Source of the DNA: REEB85 sp018971455
Lineage (GTDB): Bacteria > Pseudomonadota > Alphaproteobacteria > Acetobacterales > Acetobacteraceae
Direction of reading: 5' to 3'
Length of the DNA: 64,000 nt
Assembly: GCA_028871195.1 (NCBI GenBank)
Contig: JAGWNT010000005.1
Location: 6,633-70,632 of the forward strand
Below the pieces are notes generated by a model. That model was not told where the DNA came from. It ran no database searches and saw nothing but the letters and a program-made list of their open reading frames with translations. The translations under genes and the position numbers were made by a program. This document shows, piece by piece, positions 8,250 through 17,199 of this stretch (positions are counted from its first letter, which is position 1; each line of letters begins with the position of its first letter).

Positions 8250-9215
8250 ATGAACCGATCGACCGCCGCCGGGCCGGACATCCTGCTGGTGAAATCCGGC
8301 GGCCCGGCCTCGCTGCCGGAGTGGCAGGATGCGTTTGGTGCGCTGCTGCCCGGCCTGCGTGTTTTGTGGTGGGACGATGCCGCCGTCGTGCCCGAGGCCG
8401 TCGCCTATGCTCTCGTGTGGGAGCCGACGCCGGGGCGCCTCGCGCAATTCCCCAATCTGCGGATCATCTTCAGCTCGGCTGCCGGTGTGGACCACATCGT
8501 CAGCGACCCCACCCTGCCGGCCCGCGTGCCGATCGTGCGGATGGCCAGCGACGAGACGGCGCAGACCGTCGCCGAGTTCGTCTGTCTCGGCGCCCTGGCA
8601 CTGCTGCGCGACCTGCCGCGGATGATTGCGGCGCAGGCGGCGCGGCGCTGGGATTCGTTCGACGCCGCCCGCACCGCGCCGCAGACGCGGGTGAGCATTC
8701 TCGGCATGGGCAATCTCGGCACGCGCGCCGCCCGGATGTTGCGCGGCCTCGGCTTTCAAGTGAGCGGGTGGGGACGCACGGCCCGTATCGTCGATGGCAT
8801 GGCGGTCACGGCCGGTGACGACGAACTGGCGCGATTGATGGCACGAACGGACATACTGGTTGGCCTGCTGCCCGACACGCCGATGACGCGCGGGCTCATC
8901 TGCGCGCACCGCATCGCCTGGCTGCCGGCCGGCGCCGGACTGGTCAATGCAGGCCGTGGCTCGCTGGTGGTGATGGATGATCTGCTGGCCGCCCTCGACA
9001 GCGGCCAGCTTGGCGGCGCGGTGCTGGATGTGTTCGAGGCTGAGCCGCTGCCGCCGAGCGCGCCGGCATGGCGGCATCCGCGCATCCTCGCAACCTCGCA
9101 TGTCGCCGGCTTCGCGTCGCGGCGCGCGCGGGCGGCCTATGTCGCGGGCGTCATTGCCGGCTTTGCGCGGGGCGAGCGCCCGGCGCATCTGTATCAGCCG
9201 GCGCGCGGCTACTGA
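8250..9215 (+). CDS. D-2-hydroxyacid dehydrogenase (glyoxylate/hydroxypyruvate reductase A-like)
   Basis: A 321-residue NAD(P)-dependent 2-hydroxyacid dehydrogenase. The nucleotide-binding motif GMGNLG is at residues 152-157. The catalytic residues are visible as Arg in NAGRGSLV, Glu in FEAEPLP and His in ATSHVAG. The rather divergent N-terminal substrate domain (WWDDAAVVPEAVAYALVW) resembles GhrA proteins, which reduce glyoxylate and hydroxypyruvate. It is transcribed away from the aminotransferase and would suit reduction or oxidation of a 2-keto acid formed by the nearby amino-acid oxidising enzymes. An AAAGGGA sits about seven bases before the ATG. Confidence 0.87.
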   Translation: MNRSTAAGPDILLVKSGGPASLPEWQDAFGALLPGLRVLWWDDAAVVPEAVAYALVWEPTPGRLAQFPNLRIIFSSAAGVDHIVSDPTLPARVPIVRMASDETAQTVAEFVCLGALALLRDLPRMIAAQAARRWDSFDAARTAPQTRVSILGMGNLGTRAARMLRGLGFQVSGWGRTARIVDGMAVTAGDDELARLMARTDILVGLLPDTPMTRGLICAHRIAWLPAGAGLVNAGRGSLVVMDDLLAALDSGQLGGAVLDVFEAEPLPPSAPAWRHPRILATSHVAGFASRRARAAYVAGVIAGFARGERPAHLYQPARGY

Positions 9216-9234
9216 CCGCCGCGACACGTGCCGC

Positions 9235-10611
9235 TCAGAAGGCACCAGGGGGCTCGATCGGAGAGCCATCCACCAGGCGGGCGTAGCGGAATGGGCGCGG
9301 GTCAACTGCCGGGCGGTCGCCGGCGATCAGGTCTGCCGCGAGCTGGCCGGCGGCCGGGCCGATACCAAATCCGTGCCCGCTGAAACCCGCGGCCAGGTGC
9401 AGCCCCGGCAGCCCGTCCACGGCGGAGATCACCGGCACCATGTCCGGCGTGCTGTCGATCCACCCTGCCCAGATCTGGGCAATTTCGATATCGCCGAGGC
9501 CGGGGTAGCAGGCGCGCATCTCCGCCAGCGTCGCGGCGATCGCCGAGAGATTGGGCGCGGGATCGAGCACGCGCATTCGTTCAAATGGTGAAACGGCGTC
9601 GAGCTGCCAGTTGGCCAGCGCTTCCGGGCCTTCCAGGAACGAGCGGCCGAGGCGGATATGCAGCGCCTTGCGGCGCGCCCGGAAGCTCGGCCAGAACTGC
9701 CGCGCGTACCGCAGACCCTGGGGGGTGATATCAAGCTGGGCCGCGGCCGGCATGGAGACGGTGTAGCCGCCATCCAGCCGGCGGGTCAGCGAGAAGCGCG
9801 GGCTGTAGAAGCCCCCCGCGACCACATCGCGCGCCGGCCGCGTGCGAAACACCGTGGAGCGTACGCCGGCCTGCGGAAAGGCGATGCCGTGCCGGCGGCA
9901 GAACATCGATGCCCACGCCCCCCCGGCGCACAACACCGTGGCCGTGCGGATCGTGCCCCTCTCGGTGACTACGCCGCTGACGGCGCCGGCCATGCGCTCA
10001 ACCCCGCGCGCGGCGCAGCGCTGGTGAAGCGTGACGCCCAGGCGGCGGGCCGCGCGCGCCAGGGCAGGGGCCGCGCGCGATGGGTCGGCGACGCCGTCGG
10101 TTGGCGAGTGCACGCCGCCGATCCACGCCCCGGTGCTGCCGGCCGCCAGCGCGCGCGCCTCGGCCGCGCCGAGCATCCGTGTGTCCACCTGCTGCTGGCG
10201 CGCAAAGGCGCCCCAGCGCTCCCACTGCGCCATATCCGCCGGATCGGTGGTGACATAGATCAGCCCGCACCGGCGAAAGCCGAGATCGTCACCGATTTCG
10301 CTTTGCAGGCCGCCCCACAGACCGAGGCTCTGGCGGGCAAGGGGCAGTTCGCGCGCATCGCGGTTCTGCTGCCGGCACCAACCCCAGTTGCGGCTCGACT
10401 GCTCGGCGCCGATCTGGCCCTTCTCGACCAGGGCGACGCCGTAGCCCTTCTTCGCCAGGTAATAGGCCGCCGAGACGCCGATGATTCCGCCGCCGATGAC
10501 GACGATGTCGGCCTGCGCGGGCAAATGCTCGTCATCGGGCACCGCTTCGAGCGGCGGCCGGGTGCCGGAATGCCGCAGGAGGGAGGCCGGATCGAGAGGG
10601 ATCGCGTTCAT
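9235..10611 (-). CDS. FAD-dependent oxidoreductase, DAO family (PuuB-like)
   Basis: A 458-residue single-chain DAO-type flavoprotein. After about 34 N-terminal residues comes the FAD motif DIVVIGGGIIGVSAAYYLA (about 35-53), followed by SSRNWGWCRQQNRD, a segment typical of the gamma-glutamylputrescine-oxidase-like branch. Near the end IAGDRPAVDPRPF is the usual C-terminal flavin-contact stretch. Unlike the two alpha subunits above it has no adjacent ferredoxin or gamma gene, so it probably transfers electrons to oxygen or quinone alone. It ends convergently with the hydroxyacid dehydrogenase gene, and the GNAT gene lies six bases upstream on the same strand. Confidence 0.85.
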   Translation of the reverse strand: MNAIPLDPASLLRHSGTRPPLEAVPDDEHLPAQADIVVIGGGIIGVSAAYYLAKKGYGVALVEKGQIGAEQSSRNWGWCRQQNRDARELPLARQSLGLWGGLQSEIGDDLGFRRCGLIYVTTDPADMAQWERWGAFARQQQVDTRMLGAAEARALAAGSTGAWIGGVHSPTDGVADPSRAAPALARAARRLGVTLHQRCAARGVERMAGAVSGVVTERGTIRTATVLCAGGAWASMFCRRHGIAFPQAGVRSTVFRTRPARDVVAGGFYSPRFSLTRRLDGGYTVSMPAAAQLDITPQGLRYARQFWPSFRARRKALHIRLGRSFLEGPEALANWQLDAVSPFERMRVLDPAPNLSAIAATLAEMRACYPGLGDIEIAQIWAGWIDSTPDMVPVISAVDGLPGLHLAAGFSGHGFGIGPAAGQLAADLIAGDRPAVDPRPFRYARLVDGSPIEPPGAF

Positions 10612-10617
10612 GCTGAC

Positions 10618-11472
10618 CTAGCCTATCCCCTGGTTGACGAGGGCGAACCGGTGCGCAGCACCGCCACGCGCCGGCCAGTCGCCACGGATCATCGTGGTCA
10701 CGGTGCCGACGCGGGACAGGCCGGCGCCGTTCAGCCATCCGGCCAGTTCGGCCCACTCATCGGCGATGTCGATGCGCAGGAACCCGGTGGCGAGGCACGC
10801 CCCGATCAGGCTGATGGCGTCGCGCTCATTGGCCGCGACGACCGGGCCGACGGCCTGGCCGAGCCCGAACCGCCGGCGTATGGCAAAACCTGTTATCTGC
10901 CCTGCCTTCTCGACGAGATGGCATACCCCGTCGCGGAACAGCTGGGCGAGCGCGCTGGCACGCGGCGCACCGAATGCCTGGGCGTCGAGGGCGATGAGGG
11001 CGGCATGGTCAGCCGGTTGCGCCCGGCGCGTCTCGGCCCGAGACGGCGGCGGCGCGCGCAACACGCCCTGGTGCTGGGCCACGACGCCGACGGGACGAAA
11101 CCCGAGCTTGCGATAAAGTGCCAGCCCCGCATCGGTGGCGTTGAGCATCAGCCCGCGGGGCCCGATATGCCGCAGGCCCGCCTGCATCAGCGCGCGCCCG
11201 ACCCCCCTGCCCTGCCAATCCGCCCGCACCAGCACCATGCCGAGCGAGCTTGCCGTGCTGCCGAACTCCCACCACAGGGCGGTGCCGATCAGCACGCCCG
11301 CTTCCGTGGTTGCGGCAACCCCATCCCCGAGCTGGCGCATGACCCGCCAATCCTCAAGCCGGTGCGGCCAATCGACGGCGGCCGACAGCCGCCGCGCCGC
11401 GGCCAGATCGCTCTGGCGCAGAGGGCGCAGCAGCGGAAGTTCTGGCCGCAGCGTGGTCAGTCCTGCGCTCAT
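10618..11472 (-). CDS. GNAT-family N-acetyltransferase
   Basis: A 284-residue protein with a clear GNAT acetyl-CoA-binding motif RADWQGRGVGRALMQAG and the following GLMLNATDAGLALYRKLGF helix-strand of the N-terminal domain. The second half (AQPADHAALIALDAQAFG onward) looks like a second, degenerate GNAT-like domain, as in other double-domain members. The acceptor substrate is unknown; in this setting an amino-acid-like compound is plausible. The ATG at 11472 starts 11 bases after the stop of the demethylase-like gene. A GTG at 11499 would overlap that gene and is less likely. Confidence 0.8.
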   Translation of the reverse strand: MSAGLTTLRPELPLLRPLRQSDLAAARRLSAAVDWPHRLEDWRVMRQLGDGVAATTEAGVLIGTALWWEFGSTASSLGMVLVRADWQGRGVGRALMQAGLRHIGPRGLMLNATDAGLALYRKLGFRPVGVVAQHQGVLRAPPPSRAETRRAQPADHAALIALDAQAFGAPRASALAQLFRDGVCHLVEKAGQITGFAIRRRFGLGQAVGPVVAANERDAISLIGACLATGFLRIDIADEWAELAGWLNGAGLSRVGTVTTMIRGDWPARGGAAHRFALVNQGIG

Positions 11473-11483
11473 CGTACGTGATA

Positions 11484-13520
11484 TCAGAGGGCGCTGCACA
11501 GGCGCAGCGCGTCGTAGATGGCGCCGTGGACATTGCGGCTCGACACCGAATCGCCGATGCGATGGAGTTCGAACCCCTTCCCCGTCGGCACCTGCGGCCG
11601 ACGCTCCAGCAGCGCATCGATGTCGGTGATGCCGGCATTGTTGGCACTCCCGCGCAAGGCATGGAAGAGCTCGTCCACCGGCACCGTGCCGTGCTCGATC
11701 ACCACCTGCGAGGCTTCGAGCTCCATCTCGCTGCCGGTCAGCTCATGGCGGAACGTGGCGACCAGGCGGTTTCCCGCCGGCCGCACGCGGACCAGCTGAT
11801 GGTCGATGGTGCTGCGCACCTTGTTTTGGGCGAAGCGCTTGCGATAGACGACGCGCGCCGAATACTCCATCTCCAGCCCGATATTGTCGTCGAGCGTCAC
11901 GAATTGCACGTGCCGCCCGTGCTCGGCCAGATGCAGCGCGCAGGATACCGCCTGGTGCCGGCCCGTGCCGTCATAGACGATGACATCCTCTTTGGCCTTC
12001 GTGGCGTCGGCGAGCACGTCCCAGACACTGACGCAATGCTCTCCCCCCTCCAGCCAATCGACATCGGGAAGGCCGCCGGTGGCAATGATGACGGCACTCG
12101 GCTGCTCTGCGAGGATATCGCTCGCCTCGGCATAGGTGTTGAGGCGGATATCCACGCCGAGGCGCGCCAGCTCGGCCGCCCGCCAATCGACGATGGCAAC
12201 CAGATCGCGCCGCCAGGTCGCGCGCACCGCGGTGAGCAATTGCCCGCCGAGCTTGCTGCCGGCCTCGAACAGCACGACATCATGGCCGCGTTCGGCGGCG
12301 ACCCGCGCGGCTTCAAGTCCGGCCGGACCGCCACCCACCACAACGACCCGCCGCCCCGGTGCCGCCGAGCGCTCGATCACCTGCGGCAGGATCTGCTCGC
12401 GTCCGGTTGCCGGGTTATGGATGCAGGCGACTTTCTTGTACATGCAATAGGACGCGCCGACGCAGGGACGAATGCGATCCTCCTCACCGCGCATCAGCTT
12501 GTTGACAATTTGCGGGTCCGCCATGTGGGCGCGCGTCATCGCCACCATGTCGAGCACGCCCTCCGCAATGGCGTGCCGGGCGGTGGCTATGTCGGTGATG
12601 CGGGCTGCGTGAAAGACGGGCAGCCGGGTTTCCTGCTTGAACGCGCCAACCGGCTTGAGGAAGGGCGCCATCGGCTGGGACATGCCCGGCATATTGTGCT
12701 CGGCCAGGGCGAGGTCCGTGTCCATCCGGCCAAAGATGGCGTTGAAGAAATCGATATGTCCGGCGCGTTCGAAAAGCCGCGCGATCTTCAGGCACTCGGC
12801 AAAATCGATGCCATCCTCGATGTCTTCATCGACGACAAAGCGGATCCCGACCAGCCAGGCGTCACCGACGGCGCGGCGGATCGCTTCATGCACCATCAGG
12901 CCGAAGCGGGCGCGGTTCTCGGTTGAGCCACCGAAGCGGTCCGTGCGCAGGTTGGTGCGCGGCGAGAGGAACTGGCCGATCAGGTGGCCGCCGGTCACCG
13001 TCTCCACCCCGTCCAGCCCGCCCTCCTTGCAGCGCAGCGCCGCGGCCGCATAGTCCCTGATGATGCGGGCGATATCGTCCTCGTCCATCTCCCGCGGAAT
13101 ATTGCGATGGCGCGTCTCGCGCACCCGCGACGGCGCCAGGGTGGGCAGCCAGTTCATCACCGTCGCATCAGCCCGCCGGCCGAGATGGGATATCTGGCAC
13201 ATGATGGCCGCACCCTGCGCGTGGATGCGCCCGGAGAATTGCTGAAGATCGGGAATGATCGCGTCGGTCGAGACGTCGATCTGCCCGCCGCCCCAACTCG
13301 AATCCTTCGACACCATCGACGAGCCGCCAAACATCGTCAAAGCCAGCCCGCCCTTGGCCTTCTCCTCATGGTAGCGCTGATAGCGCTCCTTCGGCATACC
13401 GCCTTCGTCGAGCGTGGCGGCATGGCTGGTGCTCATGATGCGGTTGCGCAGCATCAGCCCCTTGATGCGCAGGGGCTGCAACAGGGGATCGCTCTTGCGA
13501 GGGGCTGGATTTTCGGACAT
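11484..13520 (-). CDS. Old-yellow-enzyme/trimethylamine-dehydrogenase-like flavoprotein (N-demethylase type)
   Basis: A 678-residue multidomain flavoenzyme. It has an N-terminal FMN TIM barrel (LLQPLRIKGLMLRNRIMSTS onward), an iron-sulfur linker around CVGASYCMYKKVACIHN, then FAD and NAD(P) domains starting at RRVVVVGGGPAGLEAARVA. This architecture is shared by trimethylamine dehydrogenase, 2,4-dienoyl-CoA reductase and the demethylases of dimethylglycine and N-methylproline (stachydrine) breakdown; the CVGASYC form is closest to the demethylase group as I recall it. In this linker the second of the four usual cluster cysteines appears to be alanine. It lies between the importer genes and the GNAT gene, and probably removes N-methyl groups as formaldehyde. 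Confidence 0.83.
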   Translation of the reverse strand: MSENPAPRKSDPLLQPLRIKGLMLRNRIMSTSHAATLDEGGMPKERYQRYHEEKAKGGLALTMFGGSSMVSKDSSWGGGQIDVSTDAIIPDLQQFSGRIHAQGAAIMCQISHLGRRADATVMNWLPTLAPSRVRETRHRNIPREMDEDDIARIIRDYAAAALRCKEGGLDGVETVTGGHLIGQFLSPRTNLRTDRFGGSTENRARFGLMVHEAIRRAVGDAWLVGIRFVVDEDIEDGIDFAECLKIARLFERAGHIDFFNAIFGRMDTDLALAEHNMPGMSQPMAPFLKPVGAFKQETRLPVFHAARITDIATARHAIAEGVLDMVAMTRAHMADPQIVNKLMRGEEDRIRPCVGASYCMYKKVACIHNPATGREQILPQVIERSAAPGRRVVVVGGGPAGLEAARVAAERGHDVVLFEAGSKLGGQLLTAVRATWRRDLVAIVDWRAAELARLGVDIRLNTYAEASDILAEQPSAVIIATGGLPDVDWLEGGEHCVSVWDVLADATKAKEDVIVYDGTGRHQAVSCALHLAEHGRHVQFVTLDDNIGLEMEYSARVVYRKRFAQNKVRSTIDHQLVRVRPAGNRLVATFRHELTGSEMELEASQVVIEHGTVPVDELFHALRGSANNAGITDIDALLERRPQVPTGKGFELHRIGDSVSSRNVHGAIYDALRLCSAL

Positions 13521-13532
13521 GGCTCGGCACTC

Positions 13533-15407
13533 TCACTCGGCTGAGGCGTGAAGCGGCACGGAGTGGCCGGACGCAGCCCCTCCACTGGACTGGGCGTGCA
13601 GCAATTCGGCTTCGCTGCGATGGCACAAGATGGCAGCGCCCTTTGACAGGTGGCGAAGCGGCGGCGCCACTCGGTCGCATACGGTGTCGAGGCGAACCGC
13701 ACAGCGCTCGTAGAAGGGGCAGGCCAGGCCCGCCGCCGCGCGCGTCAACCCGCCCGCCGCCTCGGCGAGGTGCGTGGCGCTGATGCCGTCGAGCCAACCC
13801 TGCCGCAGCTCAGGGACCGACGAGAGCAGAAGATCGGTATAGGGATGCCTGGGTGACCGCTGCATGACCTGCTGGCCACCGCGTTCGACATTGCGCCCCG
13901 CATACAGGATCATCACCTGGTCGCAGATGGCGCGCACGGTCGCGAGGTCATGGCTGATGAACATGTAGGCGACGCCAAGTTCGCGCCGCAGCTCGGACAG
14001 CAGGTCGAGAATGGCGGCCCCAACCACGGTATCGAGCGCCGATGTCACCTCGTCGCAAAGGATCAGCGCCGGCTCGGCCGCCAGCGCACGGGCGAGATTG
14101 AGCCGCTGCTTCTGTCCGCCGGAAAGGCCCGCCGGCGGGCGCCCCGCGAGGCTTGCCGACAGGCGCACCATGTCAAGCAAGGCAGCGATTCGCCGCGACA
14201 GGGCCGCGCCACGCAGGCCATGATAGAACTGCAGGGGCCGGGCCAGGATGCGCTCGACGCTATGCGCCGGATTGAGCGCCATGTCGGCCATCTGGAAAAC
14301 GATCTGCACGCGCTGAAGCTGGGCCCGGCTGCGGGCGGCAGCCTGCGGGGCCAGCGGCTCGCCGTTCAGCGCGATGGTCCCGCGCGCGGCCGGCAGCAGC
14401 CCGGCGACCACCTGTGCGAGCGTGCTCTTGCCGCACCCCGACTCACCGACCACGCCGAGCACCGATCCGGGCATGATGGTGAAGCCGATGTCGCGCAGCA
14501 CCGGCATCGCGGGCATCCCATCGCCGCCCCGTGGCCCATAGCCGGCGACTAGGCCGGACACCTCCAGCAACGGCACGGCGCCATGCGCCGGCGCGCTCGC
14601 CGCACCCCGTGGCGCCGGCGCCGCCGCGGCCAGCAGCGTGCGCGTGTACGGGTGCGCGGGTGCGCCCAGGAGCTGGCCGGCGGGTGCGGCCTCCTGGATC
14701 CTGCCGTCGCGAAGAACGATGATGCGATCGGCCATCTGCGCCACCACGGCAAGATCGTGCGAGACGTAGAGCGCCGTGGTGCCGCGCTCGCGCACCACCG
14801 ATCTGAAGGCACGAAGCACCTCGATCTGCGTGGTGACGTCAAGCGCCGTCGTCGGCTCGTCAAGGATCACAAGGTCCGGCTCGGTGATCAGCGCCATCGC
14901 GGCGAGCAGGCGCTGCAGCTGGCCGCCGGAAACCTGGTGGGGAAACAGCGCGCCGACGCCATCCGGATCCGGCAGAGCGAGGGCGCGGAACAATGCGCGC
15001 GCCTTTTCCTCGGCGGCCTTTCGCTGCATCAGGCGGTGGATCAGCACATTCTCGATCACCTGCGCCATGATGCGCTGCGACGGGTTGAAGGCCGCCGCCG
15101 CACTTTGCGCGATGTAGCTTACCGTGCGGCCACGAAATCGGGACAGCGCCGCGGGCGCGAGCGTGGCCGGTTCGGTGGCGCCGACGCGCACCCGCCCGCC
15201 GGTGATGGCACAGCCAGCCCGCGCATGGCCCATCAGCGCCAGCGCAATGGTGGTCTTGCCCGAACCGGACTCGCCGATCAGCGCCACCACCTCGCCGCGC
15301 CCGATGGTGAAGCTGACATCATCGACGATGACGCTGCCCGCGCCGTCGCGCCCGGCGACCACGCGCAGCCCCGCCACCTCGACGAGGGGGGCCTGGTCAA
15401 TGGCCAT
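13533..15407 (-). CDS. Peptide/opine-type ABC transporter, fused double ATP-binding protein
   Basis: A 624-residue protein with two complete ABC ATPase domains. The first has Walker A GESGSGKTT, signature VSGGQLQR and Walker B LVILDEPT. The second has Walker A GESGCGKST, signature LSGGQKQR and LILCDEV. The fused form corresponds to DppD plus DppF in one chain (as in YejF/GsiA). A cysteine-containing LACPFYERCAVRLDTVCDRV tail is typical of oligopeptide ATPases. The ATG at 15407 overlaps the DppC-like permease gene by 11 bases. It powers import through the two permeases encoded just upstream. Confidence 0.9.
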   Translation of the reverse strand: MAIDQAPLVEVAGLRVVAGRDGAGSVIVDDVSFTIGRGEVVALIGESGSGKTTIALALMGHARAGCAITGGRVRVGATEPATLAPAALSRFRGRTVSYIAQSAAAAFNPSQRIMAQVIENVLIHRLMQRKAAEEKARALFRALALPDPDGVGALFPHQVSGGQLQRLLAAMALITEPDLVILDEPTTALDVTTQIEVLRAFRSVVRERGTTALYVSHDLAVVAQMADRIIVLRDGRIQEAAPAGQLLGAPAHPYTRTLLAAAAPAPRGAASAPAHGAVPLLEVSGLVAGYGPRGGDGMPAMPVLRDIGFTIMPGSVLGVVGESGCGKSTLAQVVAGLLPAARGTIALNGEPLAPQAAARSRAQLQRVQIVFQMADMALNPAHSVERILARPLQFYHGLRGAALSRRIAALLDMVRLSASLAGRPPAGLSGGQKQRLNLARALAAEPALILCDEVTSALDTVVGAAILDLLSELRRELGVAYMFISHDLATVRAICDQVMILYAGRNVERGGQQVMQRSPRHPYTDLLLSSVPELRQGWLDGISATHLAEAAGGLTRAAAGLACPFYERCAVRLDTVCDRVAPPLRHLSKGAAILCHRSEAELLHAQSSGGAASGHSVPLHASAE

Positions 15408-16236
15408 GCGGATCGCCGGGACGGCCGTGCAGGCCATCGATCATCAGGTTCACGCCGATCGTCAGAGTGGCGATGGCCAGCGCCGGCATGATGACGGCCG
15501 GCGCCCCGTAGGCCAGGCCCTCGATATTCTCCCGCACCAGGGATCCCCAATCCGCGAAGGGCGGCTGTATGCCCAGGCCGAGGAAGCTCAAGCCGCTCAA
15601 CAGCAGCACGACATAGATGAAGCGGAGCCCGAAATCGGTCAGGACCGGCAGCACGATGTTGGGCAGGATCTCGGCCCGCATGATGTAGAAGGCGCCCTCT
15701 CCGCGCGCCCGCGCGACCTTGACGAACTCCATGGCGACGATGTTCACCGCGAGGGCCCGCACCGTGCGGTAGGCGCCCGGCAGGTAGATCACGGCCGCCG
15801 TCAGCACCAGGATCGGAATGGAGGAGCCGACGGCCGCGACCACTACGAGGGCAAAGAGCAGGCTGGGCAGGGAGATCAGCGCATCGAGCAGGCGGCTGAC
15901 GATGGCGTCGCTCCAGCCGCCATTCGTGGCCGCCCACAACGCCAGCATGCTGCCCGAGAGACTGGCCAGGACGGTCGCCAACGCCGCGACACCGACGGTG
16001 TAGCGGGCGCCGAAGAGAATGCGGCTCAGCATGTCCCGGCCAAGATAATCGGTGCCGAGCAGCGCCGCCCGGCTGCTGGCATCGAGCACCTGGGCGGAGA
16101 CCACGCTGCCCTCGCCATGGGGGGCGAGAAAGGGCCCGAACACGGCCATCACGACCCAGAACAGCACGATCGCGAGGCCGATGGCGCCGGCCGGACGAAT
16201 GCGGCGGCGCAAACGGGCGGGACTGGCGATGCTCAT
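15397..16236 (-). CDS. ABC transporter permease, DppC-like
   Basis: A 279-residue inner-membrane permease. There is one N-terminal membrane segment (AIGLAIVLFWVVMAVFGPFLAPHG) before the LLGTDYLGRDMLSRILFGAR motif that marks DppC/OppC proteins. Four to five further hydrophobic segments follow, with the EAA-type cytoplasmic loop around VARARGEGAFYIMRAEILPNI. It overlaps both neighbours by a few bases, consistent with a single importer operon. Substrate type (di/oligopeptide, opine or related) cannot be decided from the permease. Confidence 0.9.
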   Translation of the reverse strand: MSIASPARLRRRIRPAGAIGLAIVLFWVVMAVFGPFLAPHGEGSVVSAQVLDASSRAALLGTDYLGRDMLSRILFGARYTVGVAALATVLASLSGSMLALWAATNGGWSDAIVSRLLDALISLPSLLFALVVVAAVGSSIPILVLTAAVIYLPGAYRTVRALAVNIVAMEFVKVARARGEGAFYIMRAEILPNIVLPVLTDFGLRFIYVVLLLSGLSFLGLGIQPPFADWGSLVRENIEGLAYGAPAVIMPALAIATLTIGVNLMIDGLHGRPGDPHGH

Positions 16237-17186
16237 CGGTGGCGCAGCCGCGGGTTGGACAGGATGGCGAAAACATCCGCCAGCAGCACGAGCAGCAGAT
16301 AGGCCGTGCAGAAGATCATGGCGCAGGCCTGCACCAGCGGCATGTCGCGCGTCGTCACCGCATCGACCATCAGCTTGGCAAGACCGGGGTAGTTGAAGAT
16401 GGTCTCGACAATGATGACGCCGCCGAGCAGGAAGGAGACGCTGAGCGCCACGGCATTGACGATGGGGCCGAGCGCGTTGGGCAGCGCATGGAGCAGCACC
16501 AGCCGCAACGGCCGCACGCCCTTCAGCACGGCCATTTCGACATATGATGAGTCCAGCACATTGATCAGCGCCGCCCGGGTCATCCGCGCGATCTGCGCGA
16601 TGACGACGAAGCTGAGCGTCATCACCGGCAACGCGAAGGCGCGCAGCAGCTGCACGGCCGAGCGATCCGGCATTTCATAGAACATCGACGGAAGCCAGTG
16701 CCGCTGCACGGCGAAGACCAGCACCGCCAGCGTGGCAACCAGGAACTCGGGCACCGAAACCGCCGACACGGTCAGCAGCCCGACGATCCGGTCATAGGCG
16801 CCGCCGCGCCACACCGCGGCCGTGATGCCGAGGACGAGGGCGACCGGCACCGCCACCATGGCGGTGAGCCCCGCCAGCAGAAGCGAGTTGGGCAGCCGGC
16901 TGCCGATCAGCTGCGCCACCGGCAGATCGTTCACCAGCGAGTTGCCGGGGTGCAGCGTCAGCAGGCCACCGAGCCAGGTGAGATAGCGCAGCCAGGCCGG
17001 CTGATCGAGATGCATCACGGCCCGCAAGGCGGCAACCGCCTCCGGCGTGGCGCTCTGGCCGAGCACCGCCTGGGCGACATCGCCAGGCAGCAGCTCGGTG
17101 GCCATGAACACCAGCACGGAGACGATCAGCAGCGTCAGCAGGCTGACGGCGAGGCGGGCCATCAGCAGGCGGACAAGCGGGGCCAT
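16233..17186 (-). CDS. ABC transporter permease, DppB-like
   Basis: A 317-residue DppB/OppB-type permease. The N-terminal hydrophobic helix with LLIVSVLVFMATELLPGD is followed by five further membrane segments and the loop ALINVLDSSYVEMAVLKGV, which fits the EAA region contacting the ATPase. The ATG at 17186 leaves a 13-base gap after the binding-protein stop. An ATG at 17216 would overlap that gene by 17 bases, so the start is uncertain by ten residues. It couples to the DppC-like gene by ATGA. Confidence 0.9.
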   Translation of the reverse strand: MAPLVRLLMARLAVSLLTLLIVSVLVFMATELLPGDVAQAVLGQSATPEAVAALRAVMHLDQPAWLRYLTWLGGLLTLHPGNSLVNDLPVAQLIGSRLPNSLLLAGLTAMVAVPVALVLGITAAVWRGGAYDRIVGLLTVSAVSVPEFLVATLAVLVFAVQRHWLPSMFYEMPDRSAVQLLRAFALPVMTLSFVVIAQIARMTRAALINVLDSSYVEMAVLKGVRPLRLVLLHALPNALGPIVNAVALSVSFLLGGVIIVETIFNYPGLAKLMVDAVTTRDMPLVQACAMIFCTAYLLLVLLADVFAILSNPRLRHR

Positions 17187-17199
17187 TGCGCGTGGTATC

